From: Lucifuga dentata
Taxonomy: Eukaryota; Chordata; Actinopteri; Ophidiiformes; Bythitidae
Assembly (NCBI GenBank): GCA_014773175.1
Contig: VXCM01000049.1
Span: 1-64,000 of the forward strand
Reading direction: 5' to 3'
DNA length: 64,000 nt
Shown: piece by piece, positions 46,714 through 58,897 of the stretch
Numbering within the stretch: position 1 is the stretch's first letter
How the letters are laid out: every line of letters begins with the position of its first letter
Notes under the pieces: model-generated
What the model was told of the DNA's origin: nothing
The model's database searches: none
The model's input: only the letters and a program-made list of their open reading frames with translations
Translations under genes and position numbers: made by a program

Positions 46714-47465
46714 AGACTGGCTACGGCTCGTAACACCAGCGCCAATCCGCATGTAAGCCCTCGGTCTTTCACCCAGTCTAAACCGGACATCAGGGTTGGA
46801 CGGCAGCGCTCCATTTCGGCATTTATAATCATTACTGGAAAAAAAAAGCTTTTATGAAGATTTATAATCCACACACAGAATATCTATTTATCTATGTATT
46901 AAGTTATTTATGAATATATACAAAAAATAGGAGTTATTAATGCTGAACTAGTGACAAAATATTTTTTATAGGCTGTATATTTTAATAAGCAATGTTACTG
47001 GACCGTAACAGAATGTATAGAGCACCCACAGCTGTCTTTGGAGGTACAAACCTCTATGTCTTGACATGTGTGATCGGTCCTTCTATCGCCAAAGTGCAGA
47101 CTAGACTTGTGCTGTTTGTTTCAGATGATGAGTATAGATTTACTGTGTAGGACGATCAAGTGCAGAATCCACATTGTAAAGACAGAAGAAAATTTAAAAG
47201 GACTTGACTGTTTCCTGATTTCTTTAATCTTTTTGGATGTTCAGGTGTGTTTTGATTTCATAGTGCTTTTTGTATCGCAATTCTCTTGGTACTGTGTGTT
47301 CATGTTTCATATAAATGCTGATCTGTGCTCTGTAAATGCTCAAATGGTACTTTCAGCTCGAGATCTTTGAATTTATTATTTACCAAAAGAGCACTTAATG
47401 TTGTCTTTAAAATGGTGCTTACGATTTGCTGACTTCAAAATGAATAAAATGTTCACAGTTTCACT
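46714..47465 (+). terminator. vwc2: vwc2 3' UTR and poly(A) signal
   Basis: AT-rich, non-coding sequence follows the TAG. An AATAAA at 47443-47448 lies about 730 nt after the stop. A GT/T-rich stretch beginning shortly after 47500 could be the downstream element. The exact cleavage site is not visible. Confidence 0.55.
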
Positions 47466-49496
47466 TGAATCATAATGCTGAGATGAAATGATTCGTACAG
47501 ATGTTTCCTTTGGTATAACTTGTATTTAAGACATCACAGGGTAACATCTCAATGCAACAAATCCCCCCTTCGTTGAGCGCATCTATCTTCATGTATTTGC
47601 AGTTACAGAATAGTATCTGTTGAAGGATAAGAGTGGTTTGTGTGGGTGGTTCAGGTTAATATTTAATAAGTAGTCAAGGGTATAATAACTTACTTAGTAA
47701 TGCTGCAATTTAATGTAAAATTGCTGTATGTATCAAAATAGAGACATGGAAGGAATACTGAATTTCCTCTATAATTTCCATATTTGCCTCCAGATTTTCA
47801 ACTACATTAATAATAAGGGCCAAAATAAACATTCCAGTTCCAGTGATCCCAATTTCCACTTCCTTGATCTCAAATCTGTAAAGGTCACCTGACTTGAAGA
47901 TGTAAACGTGGATTAATTCCACATTTCTGACCAGCTACCTTATCTTTGCTCATCTCCATCTTCCAGTTGAGGGTGAGGAGTAATGAATGCATATCCAGAC
48001 TGAGGTACAGCCAGGAGGTTCCTAGGCCACGAGATCAAAATGATGATTAATAATTCAAATCCAGGTTATGAACACTGAAAGGCAGAAGTATGAATGGATG
48101 CAGACGGTTCCTCTGTTAACTTTTGCATTAGCAGCGTGGTGCTCTCATGTCACCCTTTGCAAAGTATTGGACACACTACAGCACTCTTTGATCACGGGGT
48201 TGCCAGACAACAATGTTGCACCTCCAGCAGTGAGACGTGCCTGTCAGCCAGGCCAGCAGGGTAGAAGTAAATAAGCCTAAATGCATGAACATGCTACGTG
48301 ACAGGCTTCTCTCAAAGCAGCAGGGGTCTACACCACAGAACCATTAAGGGCTGTGGTCAGACTTAACTCCTCTCTTCCTATGACGATGGTCCTCTCAAAC
48401 TAAACTCAAGTCATTCAGGATACAGAAATTGTGCTGGTGCATAAAAATGGGAAATGAGTAGGATTTTCTCCTTTATTCACCAATCCTCACTTTGAAAACA
48501 AGGGCTCATTTTTATGCACACCGCTCTTCCCCCTTAGGTTTCTATTTAGAGGAATTACTGTCTTGTTCGCTCTCCGTTCTTTCATTTTACAAGCTTACAC
48601 TCCCTTATGTCTAATTTACCAAGCAATACACCTGCTGTGTATCAGCCAGTAATGAGATATAAGTAATGAGTCTGACCAGGGATGTTCTCTGTGACCCATA
48701 ACCTTTTCTATTCTGAGTCATTAACATTCACAATTGGCTTTGGATGAGCTCATATTTTCAGTAGTTGCATATTCAGAATCCGCTTTGAGTTTATCATTGG
48801 ATAGGAGAAATGTGGTTATAAAGTCCACCCACTGGAAAAGTGGCTGGCACTTTGAAATGAAATTCCCATACTGCACATCCTCTTTCAAAAACAGGCCATT
48901 AATTGGACACATCGACTGGCAAAAACCCATAAGAGATTAGATTGGTCTTCCTAACATTGTAACCACATAATTAGACGTCTGACCTGTGACAATGTGAACT
49001 GCTGCACTAAGAGGAGACGTGTTCATGTTACAGAAGGTGATGAAATTCATTCTTTAGTTATGGCAATCAGCTATCTCTGTCATTTGAAATTAAAGTATCT
49101 GAGGATTTAAAAACACTGTCTGCTCAGAAAAAGACATGAAAGTATCAACATAGAATATCGCAGAAAGACTTTTATAGACATAGACACAAAAAAGACCTTG
49201 AAGAAACCACCATCCAGAGTTATTACCAACTTTTGATAAAGGTCAGACAAACATTGTAGCCTAAATGAGGAATAGCAGAATACTTGTCTGTAATACTTGT
49301 CTGTATTAGTGTTCAATTTAGATGTAAGAGCAGAAAAATGCCTCTACTGTAACTTTTTTTTTTTTTTTTAATCTACACTGGCAGTTGTGAGTCTTGTTTC
49401 CTATTGTGGCATAGTTATGAGTTCTTAGGAATTTAAATTTGCAGTAAAATTCCACTGAGACAAAACATTCTACTTATGTAAGACTAATTGTGATTT

Positions 49497-50136
49497 TACT
49501 TCCACCAAGGAAGGTTTCGTCTGTTTCTGTTAGTTTGTTTGTGTTTTTTTTAGCAGGATTATTCAAAACTTTATGTACTGATTTTGATGAAACTTGATGG
49601 GAAAGTGTCACAGGGTCCAGGGAAAATCCATTAAATTTGGGTGTGAATCAAGATCCAGGGATGGATCTGGGAATTTTCTAAATTAGCTTCTCAACATTGC
49701 AGGATATGGCTTTTTAAAATTTATTTATTTATTTATTTATTTTCAATTTCTCCAAAAGTAATACACCAATCTCAATGAAAAAAATCATGCTATTTATAAC
49801 ATGATAGACCCAGATCCCACTATATGCACTTTGGTCCAGATCTGGATAAGGATACAGTGAACTAAAACGTGCTGTATGCTTAGACATGGGGCACAATAAT
49901 AGAATTGATGTAAAGTAACACACAGGGCTACAAACATGACACAGCCACAAATGTGGCTGAGATGACGCTGAGACACAGCTGAGATGACGCTTACAGTAGC
50001 ACTCAAGTGGCTTTGACGTATTTTTAATAGAAAGAGAATTTTTCTTTTTTTTTATACTTGTTTAATTCTCTTTAGGCCAACATATTATTAGAACAAGACA
50101 AACTGTGCCTCAGCTTGTTTGGCACTGGTGGAGGTA
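49497..50136 (+). mobile_element. Common fish MITE with TACYTCCACCA ends
   Basis: The left end is TACTTCCACCAAGGAAGG. The right end in reverse complement is TACCTCCACCAGTGCC. The left half has the family phrases AGCAGGATTATTCAAAACTT, TGATGAAACTTGATGGGAAA and GATCCAGGGATGGATCTGGG, which I recognise from a widespread vertebrate repeat. A TTTA run near 49716-49741 interrupts it. No transposase is encoded. Confidence 0.6.
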
Positions 50137-52839
50137 CTAGTTCTGTAAAGCTTCACACCTCAACGTTTTCCAGCATCTGAATGCCAGTCTGCCACGATAT
50201 TATACTGAAAAAGTCATTGGATAATAAGTAATAATGCAAACATGCTTTACCACGTTCATTTTTAAAAACAATAATATATAAAAGTTTGCATATCTGACAC
50301 TTGACTTTTTCCCCTTTTTGACATCTTTGATGAGTTTCTCAAGCAATCAATGATTGAAAAACGCATGCATTAAAGGGGATCATTTGGTATGAATATTTCC
50401 AAATTATCCAGTGACTGCGTGTTGAATGATATACTCAATGAAATTTATAAAGCCCTTGGGCCTTTTGGGTCTATTGAAATGATAATGTGCACTCACTTAT
50501 CGTTTTATTCAACTATTATGCCACATCATAAAAAAAAAAACAAATAAAAAAACAATATGTTCATGATTCTAAAGATGTATCAGAAGATTTTGCAGCTTTA
50601 TCCTTTAAAGATCAGAATAAATATCATTTGGTTGAAGCTTTAGCTCAAACCCATTTACTGTTAATGTCAATCAAAAGTTTTGGAAACACAGGCTCATGAT
50701 TTCATATACATGAACATAAGCCGAAAACAATGGTCTATCTGTCTGCAGTCTTATGAAATGCATTAAAAACTTGGTGATACAATGATTTGACAGAGGTGAA
50801 AATGTTCCCAGGGCTTTAAGGCAGGACAATAAGCCAAGGTTCACAATCATGTATTGAAGGTCAGGAAATCATACAGATATATCTCGCCTACCCATCTGCC
50901 TGCGTCTATGCTGAGATGTGTTCAGGCACTTTGCTAAATAATATCTTCAGGAAATCTTCATAATATCTTCTCATTCAGCTGTCATATCTGTGAATACCTC
51001 ATAACACCCTATATCAAAAATTCAGTTGAAACCCATTATGCCTCCAATGCGATCATGATCTAGCTTTACTGGACTTCCTATTAGAAGTGAATAATTGCGT
51101 AAGAGTTTGTTTTTGCAACAGATAATGCTTTTTTCTTCAAAGAGGAAAAACTTGTATGGTAGTTCAAGGCTGTGAATATTTAAGTCATATTTGCAGCATT
51201 TATTTCAACTTCTGAGGAACACTGAGCTTTTATCTGAATCAGTTCAAATAAAGGCTTGTTATCTGTAAATGCATTTAGGCTTCATGTTATCACCAGTGCT
51301 GTTCATTAGTATATTTCCAATGCTTCTTTCACGGAGAGCTGCTCCAAGATTCTGCTGTGAGAATACAGAATAATTTCCCATCTCTGCTTCTCTGACGGCA
51401 AATTTATTCCTCCAAATTCTGCTTTTTCTGGACATTAATTTCACTGGACAGCTGCTAAATGCCGGTAAAATGCTTTCAGAATTCTATTTGCACCTTCAAA
51501 CATCCATTAAATCCAGCTCTGAATCTGCTGACAGTTCTGCAAGGCTTGCTCAGAGCCACACGTAACATTCCCATGTGATTATGATGCTCCTTGATCAATC
51601 TGAGTAAATCACTTCATGATTGAGCGCCTTGGCTCTCTAGAGGCTGAGCCTGAAATTGTCCTTTATAGATTTGGTTTTATATCTAAAGCTCTCCTCCTCT
51701 GCCATTAGTGAGACATTCACATTTTCAATTTCACCTTTCTGACTTGTCTTGCCTCCAGATGCGGCTGACACTCACCACTGTACTGCTGACTTTCTGTTCC
51801 ACCCTTCGTCTGTGGATCTCTCAGTGACATACTGTATGCTTCAATTAAATGTGACTGAACTGGGACCACATCTCAGGACAGGATCAGGGGATTAAACACC
51901 AATCTTGCCTTTGTATTGGTGTTAAGATGTTAGAAACACAGGATCGAAGCCCAGGAGAGAATCCATCCTTTATTTTCTCGAAATGACACGGCTTGGTAGG
52001 ATACTGCAGGTTCAAATGGGCTCCATCCATCACAGCCTGCTACAGGCCCAGAAGGTGAGGAATAAGACTTGGAGCATCTAGGAGGACAGCATGTCAGCAT
52101 TTCATCCACAGGAGACAGTCAACGCCAATGTGACCTGTTTGCCGAACACTTTTCAAGAGGGTTTATTTCAGTCGAGTGCTGCTGTGATACAGACACATCA
52201 GCATAAGGCGCTGTCAGATGGAGATGCTACTCTGGACTGCCTGGTTTATTATAAAGGAAGCAGCTTTTGTCTCATCCCTGTGGAATACCAAGTGTTTGCA
52301 TTTGCAACACAACTCTTTTTTTTCCCTATCGTTCTTGCGTAATAATTCATCATTGACTGTATGTCTTGATGTTGAGAGTCCCAATGAATGTATTGCCAGC
52401 AAAGCTGTATAAACAGTAGCTCTCACGCTGCTGTGGTTTCCACTGGGAATATGTATAAGAACACTGTAGACCTTTGTGCAAACAAAACTTCCCTAAAAAC
52501 CATAAGACCCTTACTGTCTGCAGAGGTGGAAAGTAATGGAGCAGTGTAATTATGTAGAAATGTGAGATACTGTTCATCTTCATTTTCACTTCACTTGAGA
52601 GAGAAATATTCTGCTGTTTACTCCACTACATTTATCTGATGGCTGTATAGTTGCTGAGACTGTAAAGCAAATATGAGATAAACTCATAAAATATGGCTGT
52701 TGTCAGGTAAAAACGCTGCATCTCAGCATTTTAGCTTGATGATAAAATGCATTTTTGACATTATCTCAAAAAGTTATACAAATGAAAAGAGGACAGACAA
52801 TTTACACTTTGGATAGAAGGGCATGCAATCCTTTAACCC

Positions 52840-53040
52840 AATTTTTCTCAAAATTTTTGAACCAAATGAAAAACAGCAAGACATCAATAAGCCACCAACT
52901 CTAAGAAAAATCATAGGAAAACCACATGTGCATTTGTGCTGCTGTACTGAAAATGTGAATTTCCATAAATGTCAATTGTTTTGATTCTGTGCAGAAATTT
53001 CCAGAGGTTCGATTACCACTGGTGGTAACTCACTGTTGTA
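52840..53040 (+). mobile_element. Decayed hAT-type MITE copy
   Basis: It shares the order of blocks seen at 14864-15138: a TCTCAAAAT-type start, GTGCTGC near a TACTGAAA, TTGTTTTGATTCTGTGCA, and TACCACTGGTGGTAA near the end. The ends are degraded and no target duplication was found. Confidence 0.5.
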
Positions 53041-53214
53041 GAGAAACGTACAATTATTCAACTGAATTGAAAACATTTAAATCCCCAAAACTGGAGATAC
53101 AAATGTTTTTGATGAAAAATCTATATGCTGTTATGCTGAATTTTCACTATTTCATTCCAAATTCTCCAAAATTGGAGATACAAGGTTGTTCACACTGATG
53201 GGTGAAATAGTAAA

Positions 53215-53310
53215 ATAACACGAAAACTAAAATACAGTTTTATGTTTTGGAAAAAAAATGGCTGCCAAAGCGAGTAGTAATTATTGGGCTCAAACATGCA
53301 AAAATGTAGC
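53215..53310 (+). mobile_element. Fragment of the piggyBac-like MITE
   Basis: AACTAAAATACAGTTTTATG and TTGGGCTCAAACATGCAAAA match the element at 54169-54767 (reverse strand) and the window-edge copy. The terminal GGTCCTTTAA is missing. Confidence 0.5.
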
Positions 53311-54168
53311 ACATTCATGTTAATAAGCAATAATACAACTGTCTGACAGTTATCATTGTTCCCATGGAGAAGTTTTATTTTGAATACTTGAATAAATTTT
53401 ACTCCTGCAACTTATTTCATTTAAAATAATTTTAAATGCAGGACTTTTACTTGTACTAGATTACTTTGCCAATGTAGCTTCTGTAGTTTAAATTAAGTAT
53501 TTGGTTTTATTATTTGACCTTGGTTACTTGCACAAGTATTAATATCACCTCATTTGTATTTTAATATTGTATTATATTGTAGAGTATTATTGATTATTAC
53601 TATTTCTGCAACACCCATCTAAGTGACAAGCTTTGCAAATTGGCTATAAATGTTATGATATGTTCATGTATCAGTCCCTGTACAAATAAATATAAATAAA
53701 ATAAAGCATCTGAATGCTTCTTTCTCCAAAAGACAGCAAATACAGCATCAGAATGTGGCGACCATTCGAAGGTTATGTGGCCTCTGTACATGCCTTCAGT
53801 TTCTCAAACAGGTAATTATACTTTGCTCAGACAGAATGGAAAAAGCCACAGCAGGTAATGTGGTCTAGGTTTAATAACAGAAATCAAGGTCTCACAGGAC
53901 AAGTCCATCTCTCTGAACAACAGCAAAAGTCCATTTCTCTGTGCATTTCTTTGCTTAATGCTACATCTTATTCGACACTGAAAAACAGAGGTGCATTATT
54001 GTGCACAGATAAAGGAAGTTGTCTACAGTGCACCACGTTTAGAAGACACGGGGCAAGAAAACAAAATAGCACTGCACAGCAGTTTCTTCCATGTAGTGGA
54101 AGGAAATAGCTTTTTATTGTGCTAGCAAAGTGTTTTCATACGATATCTCACATATTCCTTCATTTTAA

Positions 54169-54767
54169 AGGACCATCGTGGTCCACCAAATTTTGCATGT
54201 TTGAGCCTAATATATTAAATTTTCATATCTTAAGTTATTGACAAACCATTTCCCAAAGGATAAAACCGTATTTCAGCTTTCCTGATATTTTGCAAAATCT
54301 CTTAATCTTTCAAAATCAAATATTCAAGTGATACACCCACCTTAAAAATCAGTGTTTCACCTGCTAATAGTTACGTAGCCTTATGAAGTCATGGACATTT
54401 AAATTTTTTGATAAATGTAGGTCTTCTTTTGGGACTATATTCCCTGGTGGGGACACACATTCACTCCACGCTTTTTATTGTGCTTAAACGCTAACATTAC
54501 GTAACTTTGAAAAAACCCTGAATCTATGTCTTGTTCGTGAACTTCGCATGATGGAGTACCTATCCAAAGAACGTTTCAAGTATCAAGAAGTTGATTTTAA
54601 GAGCATACCAGAATGAACTGAAACCAATGGCGCTCTGGAAGGTAGGAAATTTTCTTTCAAATTCACCATTCCAGTACTATGCTTTAGGAAATGATTGTCA
54701 GTAACCATTACGTGTATGAAAATGGACCATATTAGGCTCCAACATGCAAAATGGCCAATATGGTCCT
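54169..54767. mobile_element. Complete piggyBac-like MITE flanked by TTAA
   Basis: A 599-bp segment begins AGGACCATCGTGGTCC and ends GGCCAATATGGTCCT. The inverted ends continue inward for about 45 bp (TTTTGCATGTTKGAGCC, then TAATAT). TTAA stands directly outside both ends (54165-54168 and 54768-54771), the target duplication of piggyBac-type elements. The inside has no transposase frame. Confidence 0.7.
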
Positions 54768-57700
54768 TTAAATGGTTCCAAAGATGCCAAACCTACTTGC
54801 TATTGAAATGTTTGTTGAATGTCTGCTTTCTTTTGAATGCCACTTGTATTCATTTGCATTTATCTTTGGATCATTATGCCTCCCTTTTATTGCTAATAGT
54901 TTCTGGAGGCTCATGGGTGCGCTTAGTTTAAAACTAATTAATTACTGTGATGATTTCAAACCTCAACATGTGACTCACTACTGTAACACTTTCTCCACCA
55001 GTTATTCCTGTAATCTGTGCAGACCATGTCCTCTTCTCAGGACACGACAGGCGCTGTGATCCCAGCAACTTCCGCATGATCTACAGCTGCCTCTGTATCT
55101 GCTGCACTCAATGTATTCATCACCCAAAGTGACATTGCATTATGCAGACTCTCCCTTGGGGAATGTTAACATTAAACATCACGCTCATGTGGCATCCTGA
55201 TAGCCTCGAGCCTGCTTTGAGGGAGAAAGCGTGTGTGAAAAGTTCCATATTAAAAGCATTATAAAGAGCAGATTTTTTTTTCCTTCCCTCCACCTCCTTC
55301 ATGAAAAATGTACAGTGGCGTATTCATTACTTCACTGAGCTAACTGTGTGTGACAGGCGCTGAGAGAAGGGATGCAGCACTACAATAAAGCCCTGGGCTG
55401 CTCTACGAGGACATGGCTACCCCTGCTGCTCATGGGAGTTTCATCCCAGCACACTTTGGATTTTTTACAAATGGTTGAAGGTGCGGCACACAGCAGGAGA
55501 CTGAGTTCAATTCAGCCAATCTGCCCTCTGTACTACTGCATCGCTCATCGGGCAGCGATCAATTCATTGCCTTTGCACCATGATGAATATGGAGCTTGGG
55601 GCTCTAAGCTATAAATAAGGTCATGCATTTTCATCAGTTTACAAGACATATGGACATAATACCAGCAGTGGGTGCATTAAGCATCAGGCATGGATGTATG
55701 GATTATATTGTATATCACATAAAGAACCAGATAGATTTAAGTATGACTTCCCCTACGGGCATCTACACACATAATGCATCAAAGCTTTACGCAGGAATAA
55801 CATACAACATGAAAAACACAAATATCTGTCAATTTCCAGAAGCTCTGACATCCCTTCGTTCTGATTTTGGATGACCTGATCTCTGCCCCTGGTAGTCATA
55901 TCGCCCCTCATCCTTGCCCAGATCCTGAAGTGTCATTTTGGGTCACCCTCAGCCCAGCTGCATGATTAACAAAAATAATCCTCTGCCCACAGCCCATATT
56001 GTCTACAGCCATAACAGTAAAAATGTGACTTTGCTTTGATGACCCTCTGAAATAACAACAGCTGCCACAGCAAGGCTAACACCAACACCACCTCCACACT
56101 GCACAAACAAGTGTCCAGATCTGGTTTTAAGATTATTCAGTCATATTTTTTCTTATGAAAACAATCACCGTCTGCACTAGTTTTTTTTTTTTTTCAAAAT
56201 AACTGATCTTAATATTGATAGTTGACACTTTAATATCCTAAAATGAATATCTGAAGCATCTGTTATGAGAAAACCAAATATCTTATTTTAAGAGTTTCCA
56301 TGTAAGAAGTCATTTTGGCTGTTGTTGTTGTTGAGTGCTTAGAAATAATTTTCTTATGACAAGTGAAAAAACATATCCAGTGCAGTGAGATTACTTTGAC
56401 CTGTTTCCAATACAAATCATCTTCTTCAGGAATTGTTGAAGTGTTGGTCAGGAAAGCAGACCGCTTCACCAGAATCAAGGAAAAGACCCTTAATTTCAGA
56501 GAATCCCCATTCAGTTGTTGTGGAAATTATGTTGGATTGGGCCTTTCCACTCACACACAGTTTTTCTTTGCTTGGAAGCAATTTTAAGATTTGAGACTGA
56601 ATTTCTGAAATTTTACAGCATATTATTCAGGTCAGATGGTGTAGTGTAATATCTTTTTTTTTCTTGTTAATTTCAGGTTTTGAATGATTTTTGCTTACCC
56701 TTCTGGCAGATTTTTACTTGATACTAAAACATTTCACTAGATATATACTGCATATTGCGTGTTTCTAGGAAGATTTCTTTCTGCAGTGCACTACCATCTC
56801 TGACAAAAAGCAACAACTGCAGCAATGTCTCAATCCAGAGCAACAGTTTTTTTTTTTTTTTTAAATGTATGCAGGTTGCTGAAATTAATGGCTGCTGCAC
56901 TGTAGCTTTATGGCCGGCACCATGGGCAAGAAGTGAGATTTAAATAATTTCTGAAAGTGTGGAGGAGTTTGGAGAATGGCAGACAGGCTGACTAATGACA
57001 CAGGACTTGGTAACAAGGGCTGCTCTGATGTTAATGACTCCTCTCTCCAGAATAATCTGATTCCCTACAAAAACATAAAAAAAAATTGTCAAGCAGAAGT
57101 TGGTAATTAAATTCCCACAACAGTAGAAAAAGCCATATATTTCCCATTATATTTCCAATATACAGGATAGCGGAATATAATATGTTGTATGGAGGATTTT
57201 TGGATATGTGCATAATTAATGCACTGCAAATGCAATAAATCATGTAGTCCTTAGGGCCTGTATAACCTCAGTCATTACAAATGTATGAATATGCACGCAG
57301 AGGAAGCTTCATGGTTCTTATGAGGAAATTAGCCTGATGCAACAAATGGTTCTTTATGTTTTTTAAGCTGAAGATCAAATTTAAAAGGAACCCACAACAG
57401 CTCTGTCAAGTGTTTGAGAGCTTCTTTTGTGGAGGAACACTGTGTGGGAGTCAGGCATATTCACCACTCAGTTATGGGAATAATTCTAATTAGGCTATTT
57501 TTAACGCATCCTTTTCAACAGCTCCTGGCTGTTTACATTTGCTAATGACAGCCTGAGTAAAAATCATCTATCAGGAAGCATCACCATCATCACCACTGAC
57601 ACATTAACCTCAACTGTCTACCAAGTGAAATGCCACCGAGTGAGTGTGTTTTTGCTATTTATATAAAACATCGTTGCAGTGCACATTATTTATGTGATAT

Positions 57701-58897
57701 ATTTGTGTTTGAATGTTATATTTGAGACAACCCAAGCAAAGTAATTAATAGGCACTGAAGCACGTAGCACTTGGTGTTTTCTTTGCTCCAGTGAACAAAA
57801 AAATAACTCTTTCAGGCAGCACAAATCCCCAGATTATGCATTTTATTAAAAAAAAAAAAAAAAAAAAGCAACCAAAAAAAAAACCAAAAAAACAAAAAAC
57901 ACTTTTTGCATCCTCAGACTTACATAATCTTCATTTACAAGTGTCAACCTGAATAGTACAGGTTGAATTTGAAGCCAGTTGTCAAAAAATTCCTTCTACA
58001 TCCTCAAAGAAACATGCATTTTAATATTCCTTCAGAGACTTATATGCACAGAGGGTTTATGGTGTTTTAGAATTTGCTTGAATGATACTTTCAAACTGTT
58101 AATTTGTCAGTGTAATATGCCTACTGGGACTTATATTTTTGCTGTGATATTTGTGTCATGCCATTTGATTCACAAAGGACAGATCTGCACATACATTACA
58201 ATAAGCTAATAAAGGTTCTTTTCCTCCATCTAGTGATCATTTGCAGGTATAACAGACAACCACGGCGTCTAAATGTAAGAAAGGAAAATGGGTTTATAAA
58301 TTAAATTAAATGAACAATTCCAAGCCCATCACAGCAAATAATACATTATTCTCTCAGGAGTTTCCGTTCACAAAAGCCTGAGGAGTGGCCAATTCTGTGT
58401 CATTATTATTTGCCACCCAAACAGCCTGTGTGTGCAGTAATTTCCTGAGAACAATTTCAGCCCCTGATAACTGGCAGAACATTTTTATTTAGTCAAGGTG
58501 ATGAATTAGCAGACGCAGGTCTCAAAACAAGAAACAGCGGTCCTGTATGATCTCAGGGGAGTCTCCCTTGATGTGAATTATTGGTAGATTTGACTTTCGA
58601 AATAAATTTCTCAGGATGTTTTGCTTGATTTGTGCTCTTTTTTATGATTAAACAAAAATTCATAACAAATGTTCCCTCACAAATGTTAAGCTTAGGAATG
58701 AACATTTCTTAATTTGATCATTGCCAAAAGGGAATGCATCCACTCTTGCATATCAGTAATGTGATCCAAGCAGTAAACAAAGTGTCCCTAGGCAACCACA
58801 GCTCCCCACGTCGATAATGTGACAGCAGATCTGAGACCTGCTCAGTCTGTTCAACACTCCTCACACACTGAGCATTTCTCCACCACCATCAGTAGTA

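Larger units (their letters stand above)
47470..58890. other. Gene desert between vwc2 and the next gene
   Basis: About 11.4 kb with no exon I can support on either strand. It holds transposon copies at 49497-50136, about 52840-53040, 53215-53310 and 54169-54767, a T-run near 49355, and A- or T-rich tracts near 56180, 56850 and 57848. In human the ZPBP gene lies in the equivalent interval. I see no ZPBP-like exon here. Confidence 0.55.

Noticed and set aside
54695..55059. Open frames of 78 and 95 codons
   Set aside because: They start inside the end of the piggyBac-like element and show no domain or splice support.
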